This document shows positions 1-8,377 of a DNA stretch of 31,440 nucleotides, in pieces. The notes under the pieces were generated by a model. The model saw nothing but the letters and a program-made list of their open reading frames with translations, made no database searches and was not told the DNA's origin. The stretch comes from Spirochaetota bacterium. Its GTDB lineage: Bacteria > Spirochaetota > UBA12135 > COTS27 > JAFLEE01. Position 1 is the first letter of the stretch, and every line of letters begins with the position of its first letter. The position numbers and the translations under genes were made by a program. Where the stretch lies: the NCBI GenBank assembly GCA_017302015.1, contig JAFLEE010000065.1, positions 1-31,440 of the forward strand, given 5' to 3'.

Positions 1-1897
1 CCAGGGCGACGAACGGGAGGGGGACCTGGCTTCGGTCGATCTTTCGGCCGAGCTGGAGCAGGCGGCCTTTTTTCTGTCGGACCCAGCGGGCGTCTTCCCC
101 CTCGGCGGCCACGAGGATGGTCTTCTCCACGGCGTAGAGGTTTTCTGGGGTATCTTTCTTGGGGAAGAAATAGCGCTCGGGATCCAGGAGGCCCGTGTAG
201 CAGCCGTAGGGTTCCGTGGCGCTTTGCATCCAATCCACCACGGCGCCCGCCTCCTGGGGAACCACGCCGATGGCGTAGAGGCCGTCAGGAAGGCCGGAAA
301 CTTGGAGACTCCACGGGGTTTCGTGCAGACCCGGCGCCAGCAGAATGGTGGTTTCGGCGAGGGATCCCCGGTCGGTGAAATGGTTCGGATGGAGGCAGGC
401 GGAAAAAAAGAGGCGAAGGGGGACGGCCTTGGCCCCGGGGTTTCGCAGGGGAAGGACGACCCGATCCAGGCGCCCCCCGACGAGGGGGAATGAGAGCGCC
501 CGACCTTGCCCGATGGGGAGGAAATCGGGCCCCCGGGTAAAGGCCAGGGGCTGGTCGCTGGAGGCCGTGATCCTGGCCTTGGGGGCCCGGTCGGCCGGGT
601 CGGTATTACGGACGCCGGGGATGAATGAGCCGTCTTTCAGGATCGCCTGTTGGACCTCGCCGATATGGGCCTTGGCGGTTTCCCGGGGGCTCGTGCCCCG
701 GGCCTGGGCGGTGGCCGCGGCGCAGCCCACGGCGTGCCCCATGGCGCCGATGGTCGCCTGGAGTCGCGTGGCTCCGAGGGCCACGTGGGAGACGCTCATA
801 TCCCGGCCCACGATCCAGAGATTATCCATGTCCTTGGCGTAGAGGGAGCGCAGGGGGATGGGGAAGACCCAGGGGAAGAAGGCGTGGATATTGGGTTTGA
901 GGCGGGACTTGAACCCCCCGGGGACATGGATGTCGATGTTCCACCCGGCGTAGGAAACCGCGTCGGGGAAGGGGGTGCGCTCCACGATATCGCGCTCCGT
1001 GACCACCACATCGCCCACGACCCGGCGGCTCTCCCGCTTGGCCGGGGAGACGCTGACGCGGTCGAGGGCCCAATACTCCATCTTGCGTTCGGGGTCGTTC
1101 TTGAGGAAGGCCCAGACCCCGTACACGCATTTAAGCAGTTCCTTGCGGATGTGCTCGTACTCGCCGATGGGGTCGTCGTGGTCGCCCGCGTACTCGATCC
1201 ACCAGAAGCCGCAGTCCACCGCGCCCTTGTACATCGTCAGGCGGTGGGGCAGGTCGTCGTTGGACTTGTACTCGTAGGCCCACTCGGGGCGCACGAAGGT
1301 GGAGGGCACCTTCTTTTCGCTGGCCCGGTAGAGGAGGGAGGCCCCCATGATGCCCGAGTCGGCCTTGTCCGGGGCCAGGATCTCGCCGAAGGTCTCCTTG
1401 GCTTCCCGGCCCGACATGAAGGCGCAGCCCGCGAGGGCCGCCACGGTGGCGTCCCCCGTCGCGTCCACGAATTGCTTGGCGGCGAAGCGGAAATTGCGCT
1501 CGGTGCCCCCCTGGGAGCCGAGCACATGGGTGAGGCGGCGCCCCTCCTTCTCGATCCCGTGGAGGTTCCATTCGCAGAAGACCTTCACCCCGGCCTCCTC
1601 GCACCAAAAGAGAAGGGTCGTGCTGTTCTGCCCGTTGTGGAAGAAGGGGTCTGCGGCGGCGAAGCGCTCCTTCATCTCCTCCACTGGCCCGCCCTCCCGC
1701 ATATTGGCGAAATAGCCGAAGAACGTGGCCCCATCCACGCTCACCCCGATTTCGGAGCAGGCATTGCCGCCGAGGCCCGCCTTATTGTCCACGAGGGCGA
1801 CGGAAAGCCCCTTGCGCGCCGCCGTGACCGCCGTCACCACGCCGCCGATCCCCCCGCCGCAGACGACGAGGTCGTAGGATTGATCGAGGTAATTCAT
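1..1897 (-). CDS. FAD-dependent oxidoreductase (PF12831-type), C-terminus cut by window edge
   Basis: 632 residues are visible and the frame is still open at base 1, so the C-terminus is missing. The protein opens MNYLDQSYDLVVCGGGIGG, a classic GxGxxG dinucleotide-binding motif after a hydrophobic beta strand, followed by an acidic strand end (VALVD) and GLGGNAC. This is the N-terminus of the FAD-dependent oxidoreductase family often found beside carbohydrate genes in PVC-type and related bacteria. Further on, FVDATGDA and NLWIVGRDMSVSHVALGATR are typical FAD-contact segments of the family. There is no signal peptide. The start at 1897 is supported by AGGAGC about 6 bases upstream. It is downstream of, and co-directional with, the 1315-residue secreted protein, with a hairpin repeat in its leader. 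The family is known; the substrate cannot be read from the sequence. Confidence 0.85.
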   Translation of the reverse strand, partial: MNYLDQSYDLVVCGGGIGGVVTAVTAARKGLSVALVDNKAGLGGNACSEIGVSVDGATFFGYFANMREGGPVEEMKERFAAADPFFHNGQNSTTLLFWCEEAGVKVFCEWNLHGIEKEGRRLTHVLGSQGGTERNFRFAAKQFVDATGDATVAALAGCAFMSGREAKETFGEILAPDKADSGIMGASLLYRASEKKVPSTFVRPEWAYEYKSNDDLPHRLTMYKGAVDCGFWWIEYAGDHDDPIGEYEHIRKELLKCVYGVWAFLKNDPERKMEYWALDRVSVSPAKRESRRVVGDVVVTERDIVERTPFPDAVSYAGWNIDIHVPGGFKSRLKPNIHAFFPWVFPIPLRSLYAKDMDNLWIVGRDMSVSHVALGATRLQATIGAMGHAVGCAAATAQARGTSPRETAKAHIGEVQQAILKDGSFIPGVRNTDPADRAPKARITASSDQPLAFTRGPDFLPIGQGRALSFPLVGGRLDRVVLPLRNPGAKAVPLRLFFSACLHPNHFTDRGSLAETTILLAPGLHETPWSLQVSGLPDGLYAIGVVPQEAGAVVDWMQSATEPYGCYTGLLDPERYFFPKKDTPENLYAVEKTILVAAEGEDARWVRQKKGRLLQLGRKIDRSQVPLPFVAL

Positions 1898-1923
1898 GGG
1901 GGCTCCTGGACCCCATCCCCCGG

Positions 1924-1958
1924 CCCCTTCCCCTTGGCCGAAAGCCAAGGGGAAGGGG
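1924..1958. repeat. Perfect hairpin repeat, copy 1 (REP/MITE-like)
   Basis: A 15-base arm (1924-1938, CCCCTTCCCCTTGGC), a five-base loop CGAAA and a perfectly complementary arm (1944-1958). Flanking bases (ACCCCATCCCC on the left, GGGGGGAG and GGGATT on the right) also recur around copy 2 when that copy is reversed. In the minus-strand transcript it would lie about 27 bases before the start of the FAD oxidoreductase, so it may shape that leader. Confidence 0.75.
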
Positions 1959-2167
1959 GGAGGAGTGGGATTAAGATATTTTGAAAATGGGAGTGGTATG
2001 GTAGCGATGATGACAAGAAGAACGCGATGACAAAAAGGTAGGACGTGCAGCGAGAGCGGGAGGGAGTGAAATGGGAGAGGGATGGCGCATTTAGGGATGG
2101 AAATGAAACGATGAGCGGATGCTAAGTCCGATGTTTAAAAGCCCCTGTCCCGCAAAATCCTCTCTCC

Positions 2168-2200
2168 CCCCTTCCCTTGGCTTTCGGCCAAGGAAAGGGG
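2168..2200. repeat. Hairpin repeat, copy 2, inverted relative to copy 1
   Basis: Arms 2168-2181 and 2187-2200 pair over 14 bases with one mismatch around a loop TTTCG, which is the reverse complement of the loop of copy 1. The flanking sequence toward 2228 (reverse-complemented it starts TGACCCATCCCC) also matches the flank of copy 1. The element ends within about 28 bases of the stop codon of the 1315-residue protein, so it could act as a 3' stabiliser or transcription stop for that mRNA, although there is no T-tract. Confidence 0.7.
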
Positions 2201-2227
2201 TGCCGAGCGCAGCGAGGTGGGGATGGG

Positions 2228-5200
2228 TCATTCCACCAACCTCAGCACCCGCACCGCGGAAGTCTTCACGCTCCCATCCTCGCCCTTGACCTCGACTTTG
2301 AAATGGAAGGGGGCCGTGGTGTTCGGGACGCGGACGAAGGTCTCGAAAGGGAAGCGGTCTACAGAGTTCTTTGTCCACTTCTTGCCGTCGGTGGACCAAT
2401 GCACCGTGAGGCTCCCCGTCTTCAAGTCGGTGTTCACGAAGGCGTCGTATTGGTCGCGGATGGGGTGGGCGAAGAGGGCGACCTGGAGGCGCACGCCGGC
2501 GCTCGCATCGGTTTCCCGGAGGAACGACGATTTACCCTGGGAGACCGCCTTGGCTTCGGGTTGGAAGAAAACGCGGTCGCGCAGCGTGGTGCCGCGGGCC
2601 ATGACGGCCAGCACGCCCTTGGCGGAGACCTGGACCGAGATTTTCCCGTTTTCCATGGCGGCGGTTTTCGGGGTACCGTTATCGGCGATGAGGGTGACGG
2701 GCCCCTTGCCGAGGGCCAGGAGTTTGTCGGAGAGCGTCAGGGTGGCGCCCACATTGGTCTCCTCCTCGTTCATGAGGAAGACGCAGAAGGTATCCGGGGA
2801 GGAGGCGCAGACCGCGTTGAGGGCGATGGTGTCGAGGGCGATGAGCCCCCGCTTGAGGAGGGGTTGGGCGTTCTTCACCCCGTAGAACTCGCCCGGGCGG
2901 TGGCCGACCATGCGGTTGATGAACCATACGTAGCCCTGCTGGAGCACGGAGGGGAACTTCACCTTCCCGCCGGAGCGCATCTCGGCGGAGGTGAAGAGGA
3001 AATCCACCGTGAAGGCCAGGTGCACGGGGATATGGTGGTAATAGATGTCCGAGAGATCGGGGCCCTGGAGAGTGTATTCCGCCGTGCGCTCGGTGGTCGA
3101 CATCAGGTTGATGTAATAGCCGGGATAATTATTGAACTGGCCGAGGATCCCGTTTCGGGCGTAGGTCCAATACCGCTTCTCCTTCGTGAGGCCCCAAAGG
3201 CGCATGAGATAGGCCACCTCGCAATTCTGGCGGATGGCGTAAAGGGGGGCCTCGCTGACCATCTTGTTGGAGAGGCCCTTGGCCCGGGCGATGGTGCAGG
3301 GTTGCTCGATGCTCACGCCCAGGGGCGAGACGACCCAGGCCGGCACCGTCTCCTCGCGGATCTTGGAGGGGTCGACCAGGTGCTCGGAGAGGGGAACGAG
3401 GTAGGGGGGATGGTCGGCCTTCAGGGCGCCCATATCGAAACCGAGGCGGAAGAAGGTCTCCTGGTTCCACCAGGCCTGTGGATGGGTAAATTCCAGGGCC
3501 TCCTGTCGGGTGACTTTATAGGTTTCCTGGTAGGGATACGGGTGCACGTAGAGGGTGGTGAGCAGGTAATCGGCGGCGAGCTTGGCGGCCTCGAGGAAGG
3601 CGGGCTCCCGCGTCTCTTCGTAGAGATCGACGAAGGCCCAGAAATAGGGGGGGATGGTGAGTTTCACGAAGGGCTGGTAGGAGCGTGGATTGGAGGGCAC
3701 CTTGGCGAGATTGCTCGCGATATACTCCCGCGCCCCCCGCACGGCCTCGGCCAAGACGGCCTTATCGCCGCTTAATTTATAGGCGTAGAATTGCTCGCTC
3801 CAGAGGGGGATGCTGTTGTAGCCGTTATTGAGTTTGGCCCCGCCTTCGGGGGTGAGGGCGTCGTGCTTGAACACCGGGGCGCGTCCCCGGAATTGCTCGT
3901 ACATTCCCTGGAAGGTACTGGTGCCGTAGAGGGCCACCGGACCCTCGAACTCGACCTTCTTCACGTAGGTCAGGCCGAAGTCCGTGGGATGGGTGGCGAA
4001 GTGCTGGGTATGGCGCGCGAAGAGGAAGGCCGCCGTGGGGAGGGCCCTGCGGTCCCAGACCGCCTCGTCGCCGGTGAGCCAATACTGCTCGAGGGCCATG
4101 AGTAGCGACGATTGGGAGACCGTGTTCTTGTTCTCGATCTGGGAGAAGCCCAGGTGCTTGGGGATCCAGCCGCAGGCCTTATCGTCCATGATGAGGTCGA
4201 ACATATTGAGGGCGGCGTCGTGGAGGGTGCCCCCCCAATTGCGCCGGATATCGCGCACGCCGAAATAGCCGCCCACGACCCGGTCGAACCCTTCATTCCA
4301 GGGGAGGGGCGCCGCGTAGAGCGCATAACTCAATTTGACGGGCTTCCCGGCCTTCACCGCATGGGCCCGGGTGGCGGGCACGGGGGCGAAGATGCCCGGT
4401 TGGAGGCGTTGGCGCTCGTTTTGGATCGCCAGGGCGAAGCGCGAGTTCTCGAAGGAGAGCCAGGCCATGGGCTCGTCCCGGAGATTGGCGGCCACGGCGA
4501 ACGACCAGGGGCGGCCGTCTTTCGTGGTCTCCACCAGGGCCAGGGGGGCGGTGGCCGTGGCGGCGGGCATAAGCAGGACCGATTCGGGGAAGCGCCGCGC
4601 CTGCCAGTGGTAGGGAAGGAGGAAGAACGTGGTCTCGTCTTTGGTGACGCTCGGGAACGCATAGGCGCCCAGCATGGCGAACCCGTCGGCCTTGGGGGTG
4701 ACCGTGAGATCGGCCTGGGGGAAGCCACCGACGAACGACCACGCGATCTCGGCGGTGAACTCGGGGCACTCCTTGCGCAGGACCACCCGGGAGGCGTCCT
4801 TCGACACGAGGGTCGATCCGTAGAAATAACGCTTCACCTGGGCGGAAAGGAAGGGATCCTGCACCGAGAGCCGTCCTTCCCGTTTCACCCCGCCGACTTC
4901 GAGGATGCCGCGGATGGCGAAGAAGGGGGCGTGGGACGTGCGCGCGTTGTAGAAGGCGTTGCTTTCCTGGGTGGCGAGCCAGACGAAGTACTGGTCCTGG
5001 GCCCGGGCCACGGGCTTTCCATCCCGGGTCGTGATGGCCGGGGAAATGCACGCCTCGCCCCCGGCTTGGAAGGATTGAAAGACGAGTCGCAGGTCTCCCC
5101 CCTCCAGGCGGGCGAGTTCGGTGCCGATGGCCGCCGGGGTGAACACCAAGGAGGCATTGTCCACCGTGCTATTCGCCTTGAAATCCAGGGGCTTGTGCAC

Positions 5201-6175
5201 GACGTTTTCCCCGCCGCCGCTGCCCGAGGGCTTGAAGCCGGGATCGCTGGATAGGAGGATTTTATCGCAACGGCCGAAGAAATCAGTGGTATCGAGGATG
5301 CGCAGGGTGGCTTCGCCGGCCTTCAATTCGAAATCGCCCCCTTCCTGCCAGGCCCAGCCATCCTGGCGATGGGTACCGAACTCGATGGTGCCACGGGCGC
5401 CATTGACTTCCACGGCGAAGCGGCGGGTGGCGGGTTGATTGGCCGCGGAGTCCCGCGACCTCACCCAAAGGCGGTACTTGCCGGCCTGGGGCACCTGGAT
5501 GAGGGTGAGGGCGGCCGTTTCCTCTTCTTTCGGCTGGCCGCCGATGCCGCCCTGGAGGTAGGTGGCCTTGCCGTCGCCTTCCTTGGTGAAGCCGCCGGGA
5601 AGGGAGAAATTCTCGGCCTCGATCCACAATTGGACGGCGGCGGCGCCCTTGGCCGGGGCCGCTTGGGCGGAGGGGCCCCCGCTCGCCAGCGGGGCCTTCG
5701 GGTCGGCGAGGAGCACCAGGTGGGGCACCCCGTGGGTCGCGCCTTCTTTTCCCTCATGCCCCGGGATCGCCACCATCCCCGCGGGGGCCAGCTTCGTGTA
5801 GATATCGTCGCGAAATTGGGCCCCATCCTTGGATTTCCAGGCGAGAAGGAGCCCGGTTTTCTCCCAATCGGGTCCGATGGGGGTGCTTCCCCGCCGAAGC
5901 ACGCAGAGATAGACCTGGGCCGACGAGGCGAGGCGGAAGGACCAGGCTGGATTCGGCTTCGTACCGTCGCCCCGGTCGCAGACGAGGGCGGGAAGCCCCG
6001 TGAAGGCCTCGGGCGCCCCGGTGATTTCATGGGCCCCGGCGAGCCGGTTCATTCCGATGGCAAAGGGAACCTGCTTCGCCCGCATGGAGGAGGGAAGTTC
6101 GAGGGCCTGGGGCGCCTCGGCCGAAAGGGTCGCGATGAAAAAACAGGGAAGGAGGAGGATCTTCATCAGCTTCAT
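2228..6175 (-). CDS. Large secreted protein: CBM6/35-like domain plus alpha/alpha-toroid region
   Basis: 1315 residues. Residues 1-21 form a Sec signal peptide (MKLMKILLLPCFFIATLSAEA). Around 184-310 there is a carbohydrate-binding-like beta-sandwich starting WIEAENFS and including GKYRLWVRSRD and DGWAWQEGG, the pattern of CBM6/CBM35-type or related ligand-binding modules. Roughly 330-640 looks like a large beta domain. About 660-1130 is helix-rich with aromatic-laden repeats (for example YFWAFVDLYEETREPAFLEAA and YAIRQNCEVAYLMRLW) like the (alpha/alpha) toroids of polysaccharide lyases and hydrolases. The end looks fibronectin-III-like. The start has GGAG about 8 bases upstream. It probably binds or cleaves a polysaccharide outside the cytoplasm. 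No catalytic residues could be assigned, so enzyme activity is inference. The co-directional FAD oxidoreductase follows it after 330 bases. Confidence 0.8.
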   Translation of the reverse strand: MKLMKILLLPCFFIATLSAEAPQALELPSSMRAKQVPFAIGMNRLAGAHEITGAPEAFTGLPALVCDRGDGTKPNPAWSFRLASSAQVYLCVLRRGSTPIGPDWEKTGLLLAWKSKDGAQFRDDIYTKLAPAGMVAIPGHEGKEGATHGVPHLVLLADPKAPLASGGPSAQAAPAKGAAAVQLWIEAENFSLPGGFTKEGDGKATYLQGGIGGQPKEEETAALTLIQVPQAGKYRLWVRSRDSAANQPATRRFAVEVNGARGTIEFGTHRQDGWAWQEGGDFELKAGEATLRILDTTDFFGRCDKILLSSDPGFKPSGSGGGENVVHKPLDFKANSTVDNASLVFTPAAIGTELARLEGGDLRLVFQSFQAGGEACISPAITTRDGKPVARAQDQYFVWLATQESNAFYNARTSHAPFFAIRGILEVGGVKREGRLSVQDPFLSAQVKRYFYGSTLVSKDASRVVLRKECPEFTAEIAWSFVGGFPQADLTVTPKADGFAMLGAYAFPSVTKDETTFFLLPYHWQARRFPESVLLMPAATATAPLALVETTKDGRPWSFAVAANLRDEPMAWLSFENSRFALAIQNERQRLQPGIFAPVPATRAHAVKAGKPVKLSYALYAAPLPWNEGFDRVVGGYFGVRDIRRNWGGTLHDAALNMFDLIMDDKACGWIPKHLGFSQIENKNTVSQSSLLMALEQYWLTGDEAVWDRRALPTAAFLFARHTQHFATHPTDFGLTYVKKVEFEGPVALYGTSTFQGMYEQFRGRAPVFKHDALTPEGGAKLNNGYNSIPLWSEQFYAYKLSGDKAVLAEAVRGAREYIASNLAKVPSNPRSYQPFVKLTIPPYFWAFVDLYEETREPAFLEAAKLAADYLLTTLYVHPYPYQETYKVTRQEALEFTHPQAWWNQETFFRLGFDMGALKADHPPYLVPLSEHLVDPSKIREETVPAWVVSPLGVSIEQPCTIARAKGLSNKMVSEAPLYAIRQNCEVAYLMRLWGLTKEKRYWTYARNGILGQFNNYPGYYINLMSTTERTAEYTLQGPDLSDIYYHHIPVHLAFTVDFLFTSAEMRSGGKVKFPSVLQQGYVWFINRMVGHRPGEFYGVKNAQPLLKRGLIALDTIALNAVCASSPDTFCVFLMNEEETNVGATLTLSDKLLALGKGPVTLIADNGTPKTAAMENGKISVQVSAKGVLAVMARGTTLRDRVFFQPEAKAVSQGKSSFLRETDASAGVRLQVALFAHPIRDQYDAFVNTDLKTGSLTVHWSTDGKKWTKNSVDRFPFETFVRVPNTTAPFHFKVEVKGEDGSVKTSAVRVLRLVE

Positions 6176-6225
6176 GCGTGTCTCCGGGATGGGGGGTCAG
6201 ACGGGTTGTTCATCGAGCCAGGCGG

Positions 6226-6606
6226 TCAGGATTTTGAATCTTCGGCCACCCGGTAGGCCACCAGGCGCCGGATGAGCGGCAGGGGCAGGGGCTTGGTGTG
6301 GGGAAATTGGACGGACCCCTTGGCGTGGACGAAGGCCTCGAGTTCCCGCTCAAAGGCGGCGATGGCGGCCGCCCCGGGATAAAACCCGATGTGATGGGCA
6401 TAACCCGCGAAATAGACGAGGATCCTTCGGCCCTGGTAGGCGGGCATTTGGTAAGCGATCTTCTCGAGCGTCTTCGGGGCGGCTTTTTGGATCGTCTGGC
6501 GGACCTGGGAAAGCCGCTTGCGCACCGCCGTTGGGAAGCGTTCCAGGTAGGCCTCGACGGTGGCGGGAGAGTCTCCCGCTTTCGCCCGTTTGGCGGCCTT
6601 TTTCAT
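6226..6606 (-). CDS. DUF1801 (YdhG-like) family protein
   Basis: 126 residues from the chosen start MKKAAKRAKAGDS. The segment VEAYLERFP, the KIAYQMPAYQ motif, the short strand RILVYFAGYAHHIGFYPG and the terminal KGSVQFPHTKPLPLPLIRRLV match the small DUF1801 alpha/beta family, whose biochemical role is not established. The length is typical for the family. An upstream ATG at 6687 would extend the protein into the GH16-like gene by about 50 bases and adds an unrelated Arg-rich stretch. The start at 6606 avoids this, although no good ribosome site precedes it. It lies between two secreted-protein genes on the same strand and may simply share their transcript. No signal peptide. Confidence 0.75.
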   Translation of the reverse strand: MKKAAKRAKAGDSPATVEAYLERFPTAVRKRLSQVRQTIQKAAPKTLEKIAYQMPAYQGRRILVYFAGYAHHIGFYPGAAAIAAFERELEAFVHAKGSVQFPHTKPLPLPLIRRLVAYRVAEDSKS

Positions 6607-6634
6607 GGATGCGGGCGCCCGGTTTCGCGATGGC

Positions 6635-7372
6635 TCACGGATTTCGTTTCCACACGCGTACCCAATCGACCGCCATCGCGCGGCCATTGAGGTCGTCGGT
6701 CACCGGGCCTGCTTCGGTCATCACCGCCGTGCTCACATGCACCACCGCGGTCCCCACGAGTTCCCCGGCGCCTTCCTCGTTGGAGATGCGTCCGACTTCT
6801 TTATCGTCGATGGTGAAGACGAGGCCGCCGGGCAGCCAGTCCATGCCGAAGACGTGGAAATCCCTCGAAAAATCGGCGCCGTCCACCGTGAAGATCTTCT
6901 CCACATCCTTCCCCTTGCCAGGGGCGCGGTGGAGGTGGATGTAGACCTGGTTGGAGTAGCGTCCCTTATTGATGTCGAGCACCTGGTTGAAGCCCTTCGG
7001 ATCGCCCTGGTCCTTCACCGTCACCCAGAAGGCGTTATTGAGCCCGCTGCCGCCCCCATAGCGGTAACGGCATTGGAACCGGCCATAGCGCTGGGAAAAT
7101 TTCGTCCACAGGCTCGCCGCCGTCCAATCCTTCCCGCCCCTTTTTTCCTTGCGGACGACTTGGTAGAGGATGCCGTTGGAGACGAGGTTATTCTCGATCC
7201 AGCGGCTGGAGAGGATATGGCCGCTTGGGCCGTTTTGGGAGATCCACTGGTTCGTGTCGACCGCGGGGCCGTTCCAATCCTCTTCGAAGGTGAGGACCCA
7301 TTCGCCGCCCCCCTTCTTCGGGGCGCAGGAGAAGAGGGCGAAACACAGGGCGAAACCGAGCATCCATCTCAT
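6635..7372 (-). CDS. GH16-fold lipoprotein with substituted catalytic motif
   Basis: 245 residues. It begins MRWMLGFALCFALFSC, a lipoprotein signal with lipobox LFSC, so it should be lipid-anchored in the envelope. A GGAGGA ribosome site lies just upstream, which favours this start over an in-frame ATG 25 codons earlier. The body matches the GH16 jelly roll: GGEWVLTFEEDWNG, a YGRFQCRYRYG strand, NNAFWV, then the active-site strand, FHVFGMDWLPGGLVFTIDD and a final VDWVRVWKR. Where GH16 enzymes carry E-x-D-x-x-E, this protein has V-L-D-I-N-K. Only the aspartate remains; both catalytic glutamates are gone. By family knowledge it should therefore be inactive as a retaining glycosidase and may be a glycan-binding protein. 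The DUF1801 gene follows 28 bases downstream. Confidence 0.8.
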   Translation of the reverse strand: MRWMLGFALCFALFSCAPKKGGGEWVLTFEEDWNGPAVDTNQWISQNGPSGHILSSRWIENNLVSNGILYQVVRKEKRGGKDWTAASLWTKFSQRYGRFQCRYRYGGGSGLNNAFWVTVKDQGDPKGFNQVLDINKGRYSNQVYIHLHRAPGKGKDVEKIFTVDGADFSRDFHVFGMDWLPGGLVFTIDDKEVGRISNEEGAGELVGTAVVHVSTAVMTEAGPVTDDLNGRAMAVDWVRVWKRNP

Positions 7373-7418
7373 GGGCGTCCTCCGGGGAAGGGGCGGGCTA
7401 AGGCGGCCGCACACCAAG

Positions 7419-7429
7419 GGTATTATACC
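7419..7429. promoter_or_regulatory. Palindrome GGTATTATACC overlapping a minus-strand -10-like box
   Basis: An 11-base near-perfect palindrome (GGTAT-T-ATACC). Read on the minus strand it contains TATAAT (7427 to 7422), a perfect -10 hexamer about 50 bases upstream of the GH16-like lipoprotein start. No convincing -35 was found at 16-18 bases. It could be the core promoter of the lipoprotein gene with an overlapping operator. That is inference from position and sequence only. Confidence 0.35.
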
Positions 7430-7457
7430 GACTCCGGCCCCCGCCATCTGTATCGGA

Positions 7458-7485
7458 TTGACCTCAGAGTTGGACTAAATTTACT
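7458..7485 (+). promoter_or_regulatory. Possible sigma-70 promoter for the PocR/AraC gene
   Basis: TTGACC (7458-7463, five of six matches to the -35 consensus), a 16-base spacer and TTTACT (7480-7485, four of six). It would start transcription only a few bases before the GAGG ribosome site of the gene starting at 7505. The -10 is weak, so this is tentative. Confidence 0.3.
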
Positions 7486-7504
7486 TTCGAGGATACCGTG
7501 GGCC

Positions 7505-8377
7505 ATGGCGCCCTTGGAAAAGACCCTCGCCTTCTTCCTTCGCCGATTGGAAGCGGACGGGAAACTCTCCCTCAGTCTCTATAGCGCGGCGATTTCCGCC
7601 CGGGACGGCAGCCCGGTCCTCGCGGCGGGCCTCGGATACCACCAGAACCCCCGCTGCCTCGAGATCAAGGCCGTGGGCGAGCGGCATCGTCGGTGCGTCC
7701 ATTACAAGAACACCAAGATCTGCCGCGCCTTCGAAACCGGCGAGGTCTTCTTCGACCTTTGCCCGTTCGGCGTCCTCGATGCCGTCGTGCCGATCCCCGC
7801 GAAGCATCCGCGCTTCGTGCTCTTCATCAGCGATGCGCGGCGCTTCCACGGGCGGCGCCGGGGAGATATGGCGCTTCGGCCCGTGGATCCCGATCCCTTG
7901 GCCCCCGCGCCCCAATTCCGGGAGCAGATCCCCCAGATCCGCGCCCTCGTGGAGGCCGTTCTCGCCCAGCACCGGGGCGAGTGGACGTCCCCGGGCGGGG
8001 ATTCCCTCCTCGGGCAGAAGGTGGCCCTGGCCAGGCATAACGTGGCCTTCCACTTCGCTTCTCCCGTGAGCCTCGCCGCTCTCTCCCAGCAACTCCACGT
8101 CCCCAAGGCGCTCCTCGCGCGCTATTATAAAAAAACCTGGGGCAAGACCCTCCACCAAGATTTAAACGAGCACCGGGTCGCCCACGCCAGGGGCCTCCTG
8201 GAAGGGGGCGCGACGGTCATCGAGGCCGCCCATGAATGCGGCTATAACGACGCGGGTTATTTCTGCCGCATCTTCCATCGCCTCATCGGGATGAGCCCCC
8301 GCGTCTGGAAGGAAAAGAAGGGGAAACAGGGGAATGGGAGGGCGTCTCGCTCCGCGGGGGAAGCCGGGCCGCGCTGA
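7505..8377 (+). CDS. AraC-family regulator with PocR-like sensor domain
   Basis: 290 residues. The N-terminal half resembles the PocR sensory domain: a conserved cysteine set (C51, C64, C73, C86, in RHRRCVHYKNTKIC and FDLCPFGVLDAVVPI) followed by a strand reading FVLFISDARRF. PocR domains sense small ligands in propanediol, C1 and corrinoid-linked regulation. The C-terminal third (about 185-275) is the AraC double helix-turn-helix, with LAALSQQLHVPKALLARYYKK as the first helix pair and VIEAAHECGYNDAGYFCRIF...GMSP as the second, which is the strongest family signature. GAGGAT about 10 bases before 7505 supports this start; the open frame continues upstream but enters the divergent GH16-like gene. 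The target could be the GH16-like operon or a distant gene. The tail is Arg/Gly-rich and probably disordered. Confidence 0.85.
   Translation: MAPLEKTLAFFLRRLEADGKLSLSLYSAAISARDGSPVLAAGLGYHQNPRCLEIKAVGERHRRCVHYKNTKICRAFETGEVFFDLCPFGVLDAVVPIPAKHPRFVLFISDARRFHGRRRGDMALRPVDPDPLAPAPQFREQIPQIRALVEAVLAQHRGEWTSPGGDSLLGQKVALARHNVAFHFASPVSLAALSQQLHVPKALLARYYKKTWGKTLHQDLNEHRVAHARGLLEGGATVIEAAHECGYNDAGYFCRIFHRLIGMSPRVWKEKKGKQGNGRASRSAGEAGPR

Larger units (their letters stand above)
1898..2227. other. 330-base intergenic region carrying two hairpin repeats
   Basis: No credible gene is seen here. The stretch holds a hairpin element at each end (1924-1958 and 2168-2200), in opposite orientation. Between them is about 200 bases that are visibly less GC-rich than the surrounding genes and contain no recognised motif. 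The left hairpin lies just upstream of the FAD oxidoreductase start. The right one lies just after the stop codon of the 1315-residue protein (read on the minus strand). Confidence 0.7.

Noticed and set aside
650-1984. Long plus-strand open frame across the FAD oxidoreductase
   Set aside because: It is the antisense shadow of a GC-rich gene; the minus strand carries the GxGxxG FAD protein with a good ribosome site.
2177-3775. 532-codon plus-strand frame
   Set aside because: It is antisense to the 1315-residue secreted protein, has the Gly/Glu/His-rich composition of a shadow frame and no family match.
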